This document shows positions 45,902 through 53,475 of a stretch of 64,000 nucleotides of DNA, piece after piece; position 1 is the first letter of the stretch; each line of letters starts with the position of its first letter. The translations under genes were made by a program, and so were the position numbers. The DNA comes from DASWZN01 sp036404435 (GTDB taxonomy: Bacteria; Acidobacteriota; Terriglobia; Bryobacterales; Bryobacteraceae). The notes beneath the pieces are model-generated. The model ran no database searches. It was not told the DNA's origin and saw nothing but the letters and a program-made list of their open reading frames with translations. The stretch lies in assembly GCA_036404435.1 (NCBI GenBank), contig DASWZN010000021.1:1-64000 (forward strand), read 5' to 3'.

Positions 45902-46326
45902 TTCGCGCTGCACCCCCCACACCGCCAGGCCGCTCTTCCGCGACAGCGCGCTCTGGGGAGTCGTGCGGTTTCCGACCTCATTTGCGGCGCTCGCAGGCCG
46001 GGACTCGGCCAAGCGATAGAGTCCCCGAAAATTGCGGCGCAGCCGGACATGCCGCAGGCAGATACCACACAGCCTCTGCCGATCGGAACGGGGCGGCGGT
46101 CCGAGCAGAGAGATCGTAAGGAACGGAACGAAAAGTGCAAGGAGAAATCGCTTGAAACGAGGCTCTGAGGCACTGTGCACAGGCGCCGGAGTCCCTCGGG
46201 ATAAAGATGACGGCTCCATATGGAGGCGATCAGGTGTATACTACCGGCCAGGAAGGCCAACGTGGAACCCGCGGTGAAGTCCCTGCAGTGTTTCGCAGCG
46301 GAAACTCCGAGGGCGAAGGGGGAAAC

Positions 46327-47151
46327 ATGCGGAGAGGATTGATTTGGCTGGTGATGGTTGTAGCGGCTGTTGCGCCTGCTTTTGGAGCTCCGATCCAGGT
46401 GAATCTGAACTCTGCCACCTCTTTCGGACTCCTCGGCAGCACGATTTCAAATACCGGGACGTCCTCGGTTGCCGGCAATGTTGGGGCCACAACTACGATT
46501 ACGGGTTTTCCACCTGCGACCGCAACCGGTACCGTCTATCCGGCTCCAAGTAACCCGACCGTTGCAACGGCGTACTCCGACTTCGAGAGCGCGTTCAATG
46601 CGGCCGCGCTACTGCCATCCACCCAATCCCTGGGTGGTTTGACGACGAGCACTACGTTCTTGGGAAACAATGTGTACACGTTTACGTCGCCGAACATCTC
46701 GACGGCCACGGGCATTAATTTGACATTCAATGCCCAGAGTAACCCCAATGCAGTCTTTATTATCAGGATTGCCGATGCCTTGACCGTAAACGGTGCCATG
46801 ACGTTTACACTGCAAAACGGAGCGCAGGCCAGTAATATCTTCTGGATCGTCGGGACCATCGCCACGATCAGCGTCGGAAGCTCCGGAGCGATCACGTTTG
46901 ACGGAAACGTTCTGGCGGGACAAAGCTTCACGATGTCCGCCGCAACCGGGGGAAGCGGGGTGCTTGCCGGAACGATCAACGGCTGCGTCTTCGCGGAGAC
47001 CGCGAACACCTTGGCCGGTGAAACGGACGTAGAAGGCTGCAGCTCCACCACCGCCTCCGGCATCACTCCTGAGCCGGGATCCGCAGGACTGATGAGCTTC
47101 GGCTTGCTGCTGGGAATCCTGGCGTGGCGAAAACTACGGGTCAGCTTCTAG
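46327..47151 (+). CDS. Ice-binding-like (DUF3494) adhesin with PEP-CTERM tail
   Basis: A 274-residue exported protein. After a signal peptide comes a DUF3494-type beta-helix: LNSATSFGLLGSTISNTGTS, then repeated short strands through FTLQNGAQASNIFWIVG and GSSGAITFDGNVLAGQSF. The tail is PEPGSAGLMSFGLLLGILAW followed by RKLR, a PEP-CTERM sorting signal, so it is probably handled by an exosortase and surface-attached. DUF3494 proteins include ice-binding proteins and adhesins; ice binding itself is not shown. It has a higher Thr/Ser/Asn content than neighbouring genes. The ATG at 46327 follows GAAGGGGGAAAC. Confidence 0.88.
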   Translation: MRRGLIWLVMVVAAVAPAFGAPIQVNLNSATSFGLLGSTISNTGTSSVAGNVGATTTITGFPPATATGTVYPAPSNPTVATAYSDFESAFNAAALLPSTQSLGGLTTSTTFLGNNVYTFTSPNISTATGINLTFNAQSNPNAVFIIRIADALTVNGAMTFTLQNGAQASNIFWIVGTIATISVGSSGAITFDGNVLAGQSFTMSAATGGSGVLAGTINGCVFAETANTLAGETDVEGCSSTTASGITPEPGSAGLMSFGLLLGILAWRKLRVSF

Positions 47152-47178
47152 CGTAGGACCCGCTAGGCCGCGGCTAAA

Positions 47179-47415
47179 CTAGTCGCCGGAGCCGCCGTTC
47201 CACTCGTGCAGCGGATCCGGAACGAATGTCACGCTGTCATGGGGACGCACGGTGAGGAGCCATCCGCCGGGGATCCTGGCTCTGTAGATGATGAAGCTTG
47301 CGGACGTACTGGTAGTACGGTTCGAAAGTAGCTCAAAGCAGAGTGTTTTCTTGTCGAGAGCCGCTCCTCTCAACCTGTGCCACGTGGTTGAGTCCAGTTC
47401 GAGCAGATCCGACAT
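47179..47415 (-). CDS. Small protein of unknown function
   Basis: A 78-residue soluble protein with a beta-rich core: TWHRLRGAALDKKTLCFELL, then YRARIPGGWLLTVRPHDSV and TFVPDPLHEWNGG. The IPGGWL...TFVPDP pair recurs, in my recollection, in small acidobacterial proteins. The ATG at 47415 with a GGGGAGAG ribosome binding site is chosen over upstream in-frame ATGs. Function unknown. Confidence 0.65.
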   Translation of the reverse strand: MSDLLELDSTTWHRLRGAALDKKTLCFELLSNRTTSTSASFIIYRARIPGGWLLTVRPHDSVTFVPDPLHEWNGGSGD

Positions 47416-47549
47416 TGCGGGCTCTCCCCTGACGTTCAACATTCTCTCCTCTACCGGGCATGGTTCAAGCAGATTTGGGACCAAATCTGAATAACTGCGA
47501 ATAATAGTCGCCAGAACGCTAGGGGATGCACATCCTGCCGTCCACGACA

Positions 47550-49007
47550 CTATTCCATCGCAGCCAGGACCTGGTTAAGCGGCAGCGTAGCGAAGGTCGT
47601 GGCGTAGTCGGATATCCCGTAGGGAATAACGAGTTGGCCGTTGTGCACGAGGCTGCCGCACGAGTAAACGACATTGGGCACGTAGCCATCGCGCTCGTCT
47701 ATGTTCGGCTTGATCAATGGTTCGGGCAGGCGGCCGATCACCTTCGTCGGGTCGTCACGATCGAGCAGGAAAGCGCCGATGCAGTACTTTCGCATGGGCC
47801 CCACGCCGTGGCTGATGACGAGCCAGCCCGCTTCGGTTTCGATCGGCGAGCCGCAGTTGCCGAGCTGAACGAATTCCCAGGGGAACCTGGGCTCCAGGAT
47901 GAGCTGCATGGTATCCCAGAAATGGAGATGATCGGAGAACATCACGTAGATGTTCTCCGCGTCCTGCCGGCCCAGCATCGCATAGAGGCCCTTGATTTTA
48001 CGGGGGAAGAGCGCCATGCCTTTGTTCTCGACGGCCGGGCCGTTCAACGTGATGAACTTAAAGCGAAGGAAGTCCGACGTCTCGAGAAACTGGGGCAGGA
48101 TCATTTTTCCGTCGTACGCGGTATAGGTCGCATAATACGTTGTCGTGCCGTCTTCCTGGTGGAAGAGCACGAAGCGAGCGTCTTCGATGCCGTTGCTCTG
48201 CGAAGGAGTGACTGGGAACAAGACCCGCTCGGACAAGACCGACTCCGGCGCGAACTGTACTTCGTAATTGGACTGGGCAAGCATCAGGGTTTCTCTGGCC
48301 GTGCCCTTAGTCGTTTCCAGCTCATGCTCGGGAAGCTGCTTCTCGTGGCGGCCGATGCTGGCGCGCAGTTCTTCCAGCGTGAATGATTCCGGCAAGCCGT
48401 TGAGAACGTCGCGATTGAAGTCGCCCATGAGACGGAGTTCCTGAAGCTTCCGTTCGAAGAGGGGTTTTTCAAACGTCGAGTTGGGCACTTGCATCGGCTC
48501 GAGGCTGTAGCGGGAGGGCACGTCCATTGTGATGTTGCTGCCGGCGTCCAATAATCCGCTGCGAAAAGCGATCGAGGAAACGTGCCCCTCGGCCGTGGCC
48601 CGCAAGCTCAGAATGAAGCGCAGGGAGCCGGTCGGCACGCCCGACTGATCCAGATGCGGCACCATCGAGGGATTGAACAACGCGGCGGCTTCGAGCGAAT
48701 ACTCGTGGGTAAAATACCCGCCCAGCACCAGTTTCCGTTCTTCGGATAGTCTCTGGCCATTGAGCAGATAGGGCCTGACCTCGTCAAACCGCCGGTGGAG
48801 GAATTCGTCGATCTTCAGTTGGCGGTCGCCGAACTCGGCCCTCATCCCGTCCAAAAGAGTGTGGACTTCGCTTTCGGAAAGGGCCATCACCCGAGCGGAG
48901 ATCTTAACGGAGCGCGAGTGACTCATGAGACGAAAGGGCCTGGCCAGCACGTGAGTGGGGTCTGGGTCTAAAGTGACGGTGCTGCGTTTGAGGTCGATGG
49001 GCTTCAT
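47550..49007 (-). CDS. GH130-family phosphorylase or hydrolase, second copy
   Basis: A 485-residue cytoplasmic protein. An N-terminal helical part (about 1-190) precedes a GH130 propeller with SNGIEDARFVLFHQEDGTTTY, LHFWDTMQLILEPRFPWEFV, CGSPIETEAGWLVISHGV and PYGISDYATTFATLPLNQVL. It is longer and divergent from the mannosylglucose enzyme at 1269. Known GH130 activities act on beta-mannosides; substrate here is unknown. Its ATG overlaps the upstream glycosyltransferase stop as ATGA, so the pair is translationally coupled. That suggests synthesis and turnover of the same mannose-containing glycan. Confidence 0.85.
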   Translation of the reverse strand: MKPIDLKRSTVTLDPDPTHVLARPFRLMSHSRSVKISARVMALSESEVHTLLDGMRAEFGDRQLKIDEFLHRRFDEVRPYLLNGQRLSEERKLVLGGYFTHEYSLEAAALFNPSMVPHLDQSGVPTGSLRFILSLRATAEGHVSSIAFRSGLLDAGSNITMDVPSRYSLEPMQVPNSTFEKPLFERKLQELRLMGDFNRDVLNGLPESFTLEELRASIGRHEKQLPEHELETTKGTARETLMLAQSNYEVQFAPESVLSERVLFPVTPSQSNGIEDARFVLFHQEDGTTTYYATYTAYDGKMILPQFLETSDFLRFKFITLNGPAVENKGMALFPRKIKGLYAMLGRQDAENIYVMFSDHLHFWDTMQLILEPRFPWEFVQLGNCGSPIETEAGWLVISHGVGPMRKYCIGAFLLDRDDPTKVIGRLPEPLIKPNIDERDGYVPNVVYSCGSLVHNGQLVIPYGISDYATTFATLPLNQVLAAME

Positions 49008-51301
49008 AGCGTGATCGGGGCCGCCACGCCGGCTCGTCGAACGCAAGTCGCGGTGCTCTGCATCAGCCGCATTTCCGCAAGCGAGAGGAGAAAGGCCAGC
49101 GTCGATTCCGCTCCCTGGTTCTCGTTGCCCCGGTCCGGGTGCAACCCATCGCGACAGCCGCCGCTCAAGGGGGCATAGAGTTCCAGGCCGAGATCGTTCC
49201 AGCCGAGGAACCAGTCGAAGGCGCGTTGCGCCTGTTCATACCACCACGGGTCGGCGGTGGCGCGGTACGCTGCCAGGCAAGCCGAGACCGTGGTCTGCGC
49301 CTCGATGGGTTGCTGATCGAAGTCCGCGCGCATGCCGTTGCGCTTATAGAATCCGTTGCTGCCGATGGGCCGCAGCTGGCCCTGTTGCGAGGTCTGGACG
49401 CCCACCAGCCAGCGCAACGCCTTTATGCCTCGCTCGTACACGCCGCTCTGCCCGGTGGCGCGTCCGCTGACGATCAGGGCGTGAGCGAGTTTGGCGTTGT
49501 CGTAGGTCAGCCCGTCTTCAAACCAGGTCCAGCCGGGCTCCGCGACATTGTCGAAGAGCGCCACCAGCCGCTTGGTCAGTTCTGCGCGGACATCCTTGGC
49601 CATTCGGTCCCCGTTCAACCGGTGCAGACATTCGTGAATGCCAATCAGGCTGAAGGCCCAAGCCCGCGGCGAGGTGAAGTTCGTCACGGCCGGCAGCGCC
49701 TGCCCGAACAGTCGTTCGGCCATGATCTGCGCGCTCCAATGCGGCGAGCGTCCCACTGCGGTGCCCAGCGCCCAGATCGCCCGTCCATGAGAATCCTCGG
49801 AGCCCTGCTCGTCGAGCCAGCAGCGGTCTTTGCTAAGGAAATTGTGGAAGCGCGTCGTTTTCCGATTGAAGGCGCGGTCCAGGAACGCGGCGTAGGTTGT
49901 GGCAAGCGCCCGGACACGCTTCGGAGTTTCGTCCAATTGGCCCAGCAACACCGCCAGAATGAGTGCGCGGGCGTTGTCGTCCGTGCAGTAGCCTTCCGAG
50001 AGATTCGGCGCGGTATAGCTCGCGTGCTGGAGAATGCCCGTCGAATCGGTCATATGGTAGAGGTGGTCCAGATTCAACTCCGGCGATTCAAGCGGCCGAA
50101 GGCCAACGGCGCTCGCAGCGACGGATTTGCGAGGCACCGCTGCCCCTTGCCGGCGCGCCAGCTCGAAGGAGCGCATGTACAGCCCCGCCGTGTTGCTCCA
50201 CACCATCGTACGGCCCAGTTTGTAGGCGCGATCGCTCATGGCGTTCCGGCGCCTCTGATCGCGCAACAATCCGCTCACTTCGCGCGCAATCGCCTGCGGG
50301 TCCGCGAAGGGTACCAGCACGCCACGCTGGTCCCGCAACAATTCGGCGGCATGCCAGTACGGCGTCGAGATCACAGGCTTGCCCGCGCCGAACGCATAGG
50401 CCAACGTCCCGGACGTAATCTGGGCTTCGTCCAGATAGGGAGTAACGTAGAGATCTGCCGCTCCGATGAACTCGGTCAGCTCCTTCAACTCCACAAAGCG
50501 GTTGTGGAAGATGACGTGGCTCTCGAGTCCGTTTTTCCTGACCATGGCTTCGAGGCCGAGGCGGTAGGCTTCGCCTCGCAAGCGCACCTCGTTGGGGTGC
50601 GTGGCGCCCAGCAAGATGTAGACGACGTCGGGAAACTCCGCCACCACATCCGGGAGAGCATTGAGAACATGCTCAATCCCTTTGTTCGGCGACAGCAGAC
50701 CGAAGGTCAGCAACACCTTCTTGCCGCCCACGCCGAACTGATCCTTGTAGTGCTCCGGGGCGACGAATGGCACGTCGGGAATTCCGTGGGGAATGAGATC
50801 GATCTTGCCGGGCGGCGTCTGGTAAACATCCTGCAAGATGGTTTGTGCCCGCTCCGTCATCACCACCAGCCGGGTCGAGCGAACGAGTAATTCCTGCATC
50901 ACGCGCCACTGGTCGTCGTTCGGTTTGCGGAGAACGGTATGGAGCGTAGTGACGACGGGCGCCGCCAATCCGCGGAGCAGCGCCAATAAGTGGCTGCCGG
51001 CCGGCCCGCCGAAAATTCCGAACTCGTGCTGGAGGGAGACAACGTCCACGTTGCTGGTGTTCAGGAAGTCGGCGGCGCGCCGGTAAGAACCCAGGTCCTG
51101 CTCCTCAATCTCGAATCGAACGACGTCCGGATACCGGTAGCACCCTTCGATGTCATTTACCGGAACCGCGAAGCACCGGCCCTGGGGATGCCTCGCTGCA
51201 ACAGCCCCAAGCAAGTCGGATGTAAACGTGGCGATGCCGCACTTGCGCGGCAAGTAGTCGCCGAGAAACGCAATGGTTCGAACGCTGGAGGCTATGTTCA
51301 C
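49004..51301 (-). CDS. GT4 glycosyltransferase with C-terminal helical-barrel domain
   Basis: A 765-residue bidomain protein. The first half (about 1-400) is a GT-B retaining glycosyltransferase: CGIATFTSDL, VSLQHEFGIFGG, LLTFGLLSPNKGIEHVLNAL, DLYVTPYLDEAQITSGTLAYA. The second half (about 420-765) has helical (alpha/alpha)6-type features: YCTDDNARALILAVLL, SEDSHGRAIWALGTAVG, LTYDNAKLAHALI and GNENQGAESTLAFLLSLAE. The start is GTG with GGAAGG upstream. A sigma-54 promoter candidate (51334-51349) lies 34 bases before it. It is coupled to the GH130 gene. Confidence 0.88.
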   Translation of the reverse strand: MNIASSVRTIAFLGDYLPRKCGIATFTSDLLGAVAARHPQGRCFAVPVNDIEGCYRYPDVVRFEIEEQDLGSYRRAADFLNTSNVDVVSLQHEFGIFGGPAGSHLLALLRGLAAPVVTTLHTVLRKPNDDQWRVMQELLVRSTRLVVMTERAQTILQDVYQTPPGKIDLIPHGIPDVPFVAPEHYKDQFGVGGKKVLLTFGLLSPNKGIEHVLNALPDVVAEFPDVVYILLGATHPNEVRLRGEAYRLGLEAMVRKNGLESHVIFHNRFVELKELTEFIGAADLYVTPYLDEAQITSGTLAYAFGAGKPVISTPYWHAAELLRDQRGVLVPFADPQAIAREVSGLLRDQRRRNAMSDRAYKLGRTMVWSNTAGLYMRSFELARRQGAAVPRKSVAASAVGLRPLESPELNLDHLYHMTDSTGILQHASYTAPNLSEGYCTDDNARALILAVLLGQLDETPKRVRALATTYAAFLDRAFNRKTTRFHNFLSKDRCWLDEQGSEDSHGRAIWALGTAVGRSPHWSAQIMAERLFGQALPAVTNFTSPRAWAFSLIGIHECLHRLNGDRMAKDVRAELTKRLVALFDNVAEPGWTWFEDGLTYDNAKLAHALIVSGRATGQSGVYERGIKALRWLVGVQTSQQGQLRPIGSNGFYKRNGMRADFDQQPIEAQTTVSACLAAYRATADPWWYEQAQRAFDWFLGWNDLGLELYAPLSGGCRDGLHPDRGNENQGAESTLAFLLSLAEMRLMQSTATCVRRAGVAAPITL

Positions 51302-51333
51302 AACTCGGACCCACCTTCCCCTTTCTTTGCCTT

Positions 51334-51349
51334 CGCGAATAGCGGGCCA
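51334..51349 (-). promoter_or_regulatory. Sigma-54 promoter candidate for the GT4-GH130 operon
   Basis: Minus strand TGGCCC-GCTAT-TCGCG with the exact 10-base GG-to-GC spacing. The -24 and -12 elements each have one change from consensus. The -12 GC lies 34 bases from the GTG start, as at YSC84. It sits just past the DksA gene stop. Confidence 0.6.
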
Positions 51350-51366
51350 GGCCCGGAACCGCTCAT

Positions 51367-51756
51367 TCAAGCGGCATGGACGAGAGCGGCGCCCACGGAT
51401 TCCGTTCTCTGCTGCCCGTCCGAATCGGCGGCCTCCTGGCACTCGATGCAACGCGACGCCCATGGCACGGCCGCGAGGCGTTTGGGGTTGATCGCCCAGT
51501 CGCAATCCACGCAGGCCCCAAAGCTGCCGTCGTGAATCCGCCGCACCGCGGCTTTGACCTCACGCAGCAGGGCGGAGTCGCGATCTACGTTGCGAATCTC
51601 CAGCTCTCGTTCCGTCGCGCACTGAATCTGGTCCATCTGATCCGCGCTGTTCTCGATGGCGATGCCGTCCCGATCGCGCAATACCCGAACCAGCTCGGCC
51701 TCTTTTCGTTCGAGGATTTCCTGGAACCCGCCCATCCCGGCGTGTGCTGTCTTCAT
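51367..51756 (-). CDS. DksA/TraR-family zinc-finger regulator
   Basis: A 129-residue protein. Residues 10-80 are the coiled-coil helices that enter the RNA-polymerase channel. The zinc finger is formed by CVDC and CIEC in FGACVDCDWAINPKRLAAVP...RCIEC. Family members modulate transcription initiation, often with ppGpp. It is divergent from the phospholipase C-like gene. A sigma-54 promoter candidate (51796-51811) and paired boxes (51857-51887) are upstream. Confidence 0.9.
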   Translation of the reverse strand: MKTAHAGMGGFQEILERKEAELVRVLRDRDGIAIENSADQMDQIQCATERELEIRNVDRDSALLREVKAAVRRIHDGSFGACVDCDWAINPKRLAAVPWASRCIECQEAADSDGQQRTESVGAALVHAA

Positions 51757-51795
51757 GACAATCCCCCCTTCATCCGTACGCCAACCATTGTTCTC

Positions 51796-51811
51796 AGCAC
51801 GGGACGGTCCA
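51796..51811 (-). promoter_or_regulatory. Sigma-54 promoter candidate for the DksA-family gene
   Basis: Minus strand TGGACC-GTCCC-GTGCT with the exact 10-base GG-to-GC spacing. The -24 hexamer has two changes; the -12 has GTGC for TTGC. The GC is 41 bases from the ATG. The paired boxes lie 70-100 bases upstream of the predicted start. Confidence 0.55.
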
Positions 51812-51856
51812 GAACGGACCGCCCGCGTCTGGAGGCGTAGGCTCCTGGATCGAGAT

Positions 51857-51887
51857 GCAGAATCTGCACCCGGAGTGCGGAATCTGC
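51857..51887. promoter_or_regulatory. Paired enhancer-like boxes between the DksA and phospholipase genes
   Basis: GCAGAATCTGC (51857-51867) and GCGGAATCTGC (51877-51887), 20 bases apart, each nearly palindromic. They match the pattern GCA-N5-TGC of the pair at 45870. Either divergent gene could be served. Confidence 0.55.
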
Positions 51888-51964
51888 CTCGGCTCAGAGG
51901 CTCTTATGCGAGAGAGAGCCGCCGTGGCGGTGGTCACGAACGTGCCTCCAGTCAGAGGAGAAGC

Positions 51965-53290
51965 ATGACACGACACGAGGCAATGCGCCGGCTCTGGAAA
52001 CTTCGGCACTCAGCCGCTCTTGGGCTGTTGCTTTTCTTCCCGGCCCCCGCCGCCTTCGGATACTCCGTTCTCACCCACGAAGCCATCATCGATTCGACCT
52101 GGGACGGTGCGATCAAGCCACTGCTACTCCAGCGATTCCCGGCTGCCACCCCGGACGAGTTGAAGCAAGCCCACGCCTACGCCTACGGAGGGTGCATCAT
52201 TCAGGACCTGGGATACTATCCGTTCGGCAGCAAGCTCTTCAGCGATTTGACGCATTACGTCCGGAGCGGCGACTTCGTCCTCAACCTGATCCGCGACTCC
52301 CAAGACCTGAATGAGTACGCATTCGCGCTGGGAGCGTTGTCGCACTATGCCGCCGATAACAAGGGTCACCCCATGGCAGTCAACCGGGCGGTTCCCCTGT
52401 TCTACCCAAAGCTCGGACTGAAGTTTGGAGAGCTGGTGACGTACGCCGACGATCCGTTTTCCCACGCCAAGACGGAGTTCGCGTTCGATGTTTTCCAGGC
52501 GGCCAAGGGCCGCTACGCCTCCGCTGCATACAAGAGCTTCATCGGCTTTGAAGTCGCAAAGGCCTTGCTCGATCGGGCTTTCCAGGATACCTATGGACTG
52601 AGGCTGGAAAACGTATTCATGAGCGTCGATCTCGCCATCGGATCGTATCGGCGTGCGGTCGGGTCGATTTTTCCGGCCATCACGAGAGTCGCGTGGCAAA
52701 TCCGGAAACAGCAGATTACGAAAGAGGCTCCCAGCGTCACGCGTAAGAAGTTTCTCTATAACCTATCCCGTTCCAGCTACGAGAAGAACTGGGGTGCAAC
52801 CTACAGCCGGCCCGGGGTCCGCTCGAAGACTCTGGCCGTTGTGTTTCGCATCGTGCCCAGGGTAGGCCCGCTGCGAGCGCTCTCGTTTAAGAGGCTGACA
52901 CCCGAGACCGAAAAGATGTACATGGCCAGCTTCAACTCGACGATTGACAGTTATCGGGAACTGCTCTCGGAGCAGAAGGCGGGGAGTCTTAAACTGCCGA
53001 ACGACAATCTTGACGTGGGAACGTTCACCTCGGCGGGGCAATATAGGCTGATGGATGCCGCTTATGCGCAGCTACTGCACAAGCTGCAGGGCCACTACAC
53101 GGAAATGCCGCAAGAGCTCCGAAGCGATATCCTCGCCTTCTACCACGACCTTGGCGCTCCCGTTTCGACCAAGGCTAACGGCAACGATTGGGCCCGGGTG
53201 CTCACGGAACTCGGTCAATTGCAGGCTGTGGACGTGGACCTGGGACAGCCTCCGGCGATGGCCGCGGCAGGGATCCCCGTTCCGAGATGA
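51965..53290 (+). CDS. Exported zinc-dependent phospholipase C-like protein
   Basis: A 441-residue protein with a signal peptide (SAALGLLLFFPAPAAFG). The fold is the all-helical zinc phospholipase C/S1-P1 nuclease type: YSVLTHEAIIDSTW near the mature start, YGGCIIQDLGYYPFGSKLFS, then ALSHYAADNKGHPMAVNRA and DDPFSHAKTEFAFD. These provide the Trp/His/Asp zinc ligands. The C-terminal half (250-441) is additional and unassigned. It is secreted or periplasmic and could act on phospholipids. The ATG has an AGAGGAGAAGC ribosome binding site. Confidence 0.85.
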   Translation: MTRHEAMRRLWKLRHSAALGLLLFFPAPAAFGYSVLTHEAIIDSTWDGAIKPLLLQRFPAATPDELKQAHAYAYGGCIIQDLGYYPFGSKLFSDLTHYVRSGDFVLNLIRDSQDLNEYAFALGALSHYAADNKGHPMAVNRAVPLFYPKLGLKFGELVTYADDPFSHAKTEFAFDVFQAAKGRYASAAYKSFIGFEVAKALLDRAFQDTYGLRLENVFMSVDLAIGSYRRAVGSIFPAITRVAWQIRKQQITKEAPSVTRKKFLYNLSRSSYEKNWGATYSRPGVRSKTLAVVFRIVPRVGPLRALSFKRLTPETEKMYMASFNSTIDSYRELLSEQKAGSLKLPNDNLDVGTFTSAGQYRLMDAAYAQLLHKLQGHYTEMPQELRSDILAFYHDLGAPVSTKANGNDWARVLTELGQLQAVDVDLGQPPAMAAAGIPVPR

Positions 53291-53294
53291 TCGC

Positions 53295-53453
53295 TTAGTG
53301 CGAGGTTCGGCGCCGTCTGTTCATGACCAGGCCGAGGACCACGCCAATAGCGGCTCCGAACGCCACCCAGACCGGGATATCGTGTAACGCCACTCCAAGC
53401 GCAGTTCCCATGCCGGCGCCAATCGCCACTCCCAGGCCCATGTAGCTTCTCAT
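53295..53453 (-). CDS. 52-residue glycine-zipper membrane peptide
   Basis: A short gene that reads MRSYMGLGVAIGAGMGTALG, then VALHDIPVWVAFGAAIGVVL, then GLVMNRRRRTSH. Two hydrophobic helices rich in small residues (GxGxGx spacing) are separated by a short HDIP turn and end in RRRR. The ribosome binding site AGGGAG is present. Small glycine-zipper membrane proteins of this shape are common but poorly characterised. It lies between the phospholipase and penicillin-binding protein genes, convergent with the former. Confidence 0.75.
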   Translation of the reverse strand: MRSYMGLGVAIGAGMGTALGVALHDIPVWVAFGAAIGVVLGLVMNRRRRTSH

Positions 53454-53475
53454 TGTGCTCCCTGTCTCTTGACCT

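Larger units (their letters stand above)
45740..46326. other. Long divergent intergenic region with regulatory sites
   Basis: 587 bases with no supported gene. It holds the sigma-54 promoter candidate (45771-45787) and the paired boxes (45870-45901) for the YSC84 operon. On the other side it precedes the ice-binding-like gene, whose promoter was not located. The middle encodes only short unconvincing frames. Confidence 0.5.

Noticed and set aside
45796..46277. Short overlapping open frames between YSC84 and the ice-binding-like gene
   Set aside because: Several frames overlap on both strands with Arg/Pro/Ser-rich composition and no ribosome site or motif. The region is better explained as regulatory.
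51934..51950. TGGTCACGAACGTGCC as a sigma-54 promoter for the phospholipase C-like gene
   Set aside because: Spacing is right, but the start would fall only about 6 bases before the ATG, inside the ribosome binding site.
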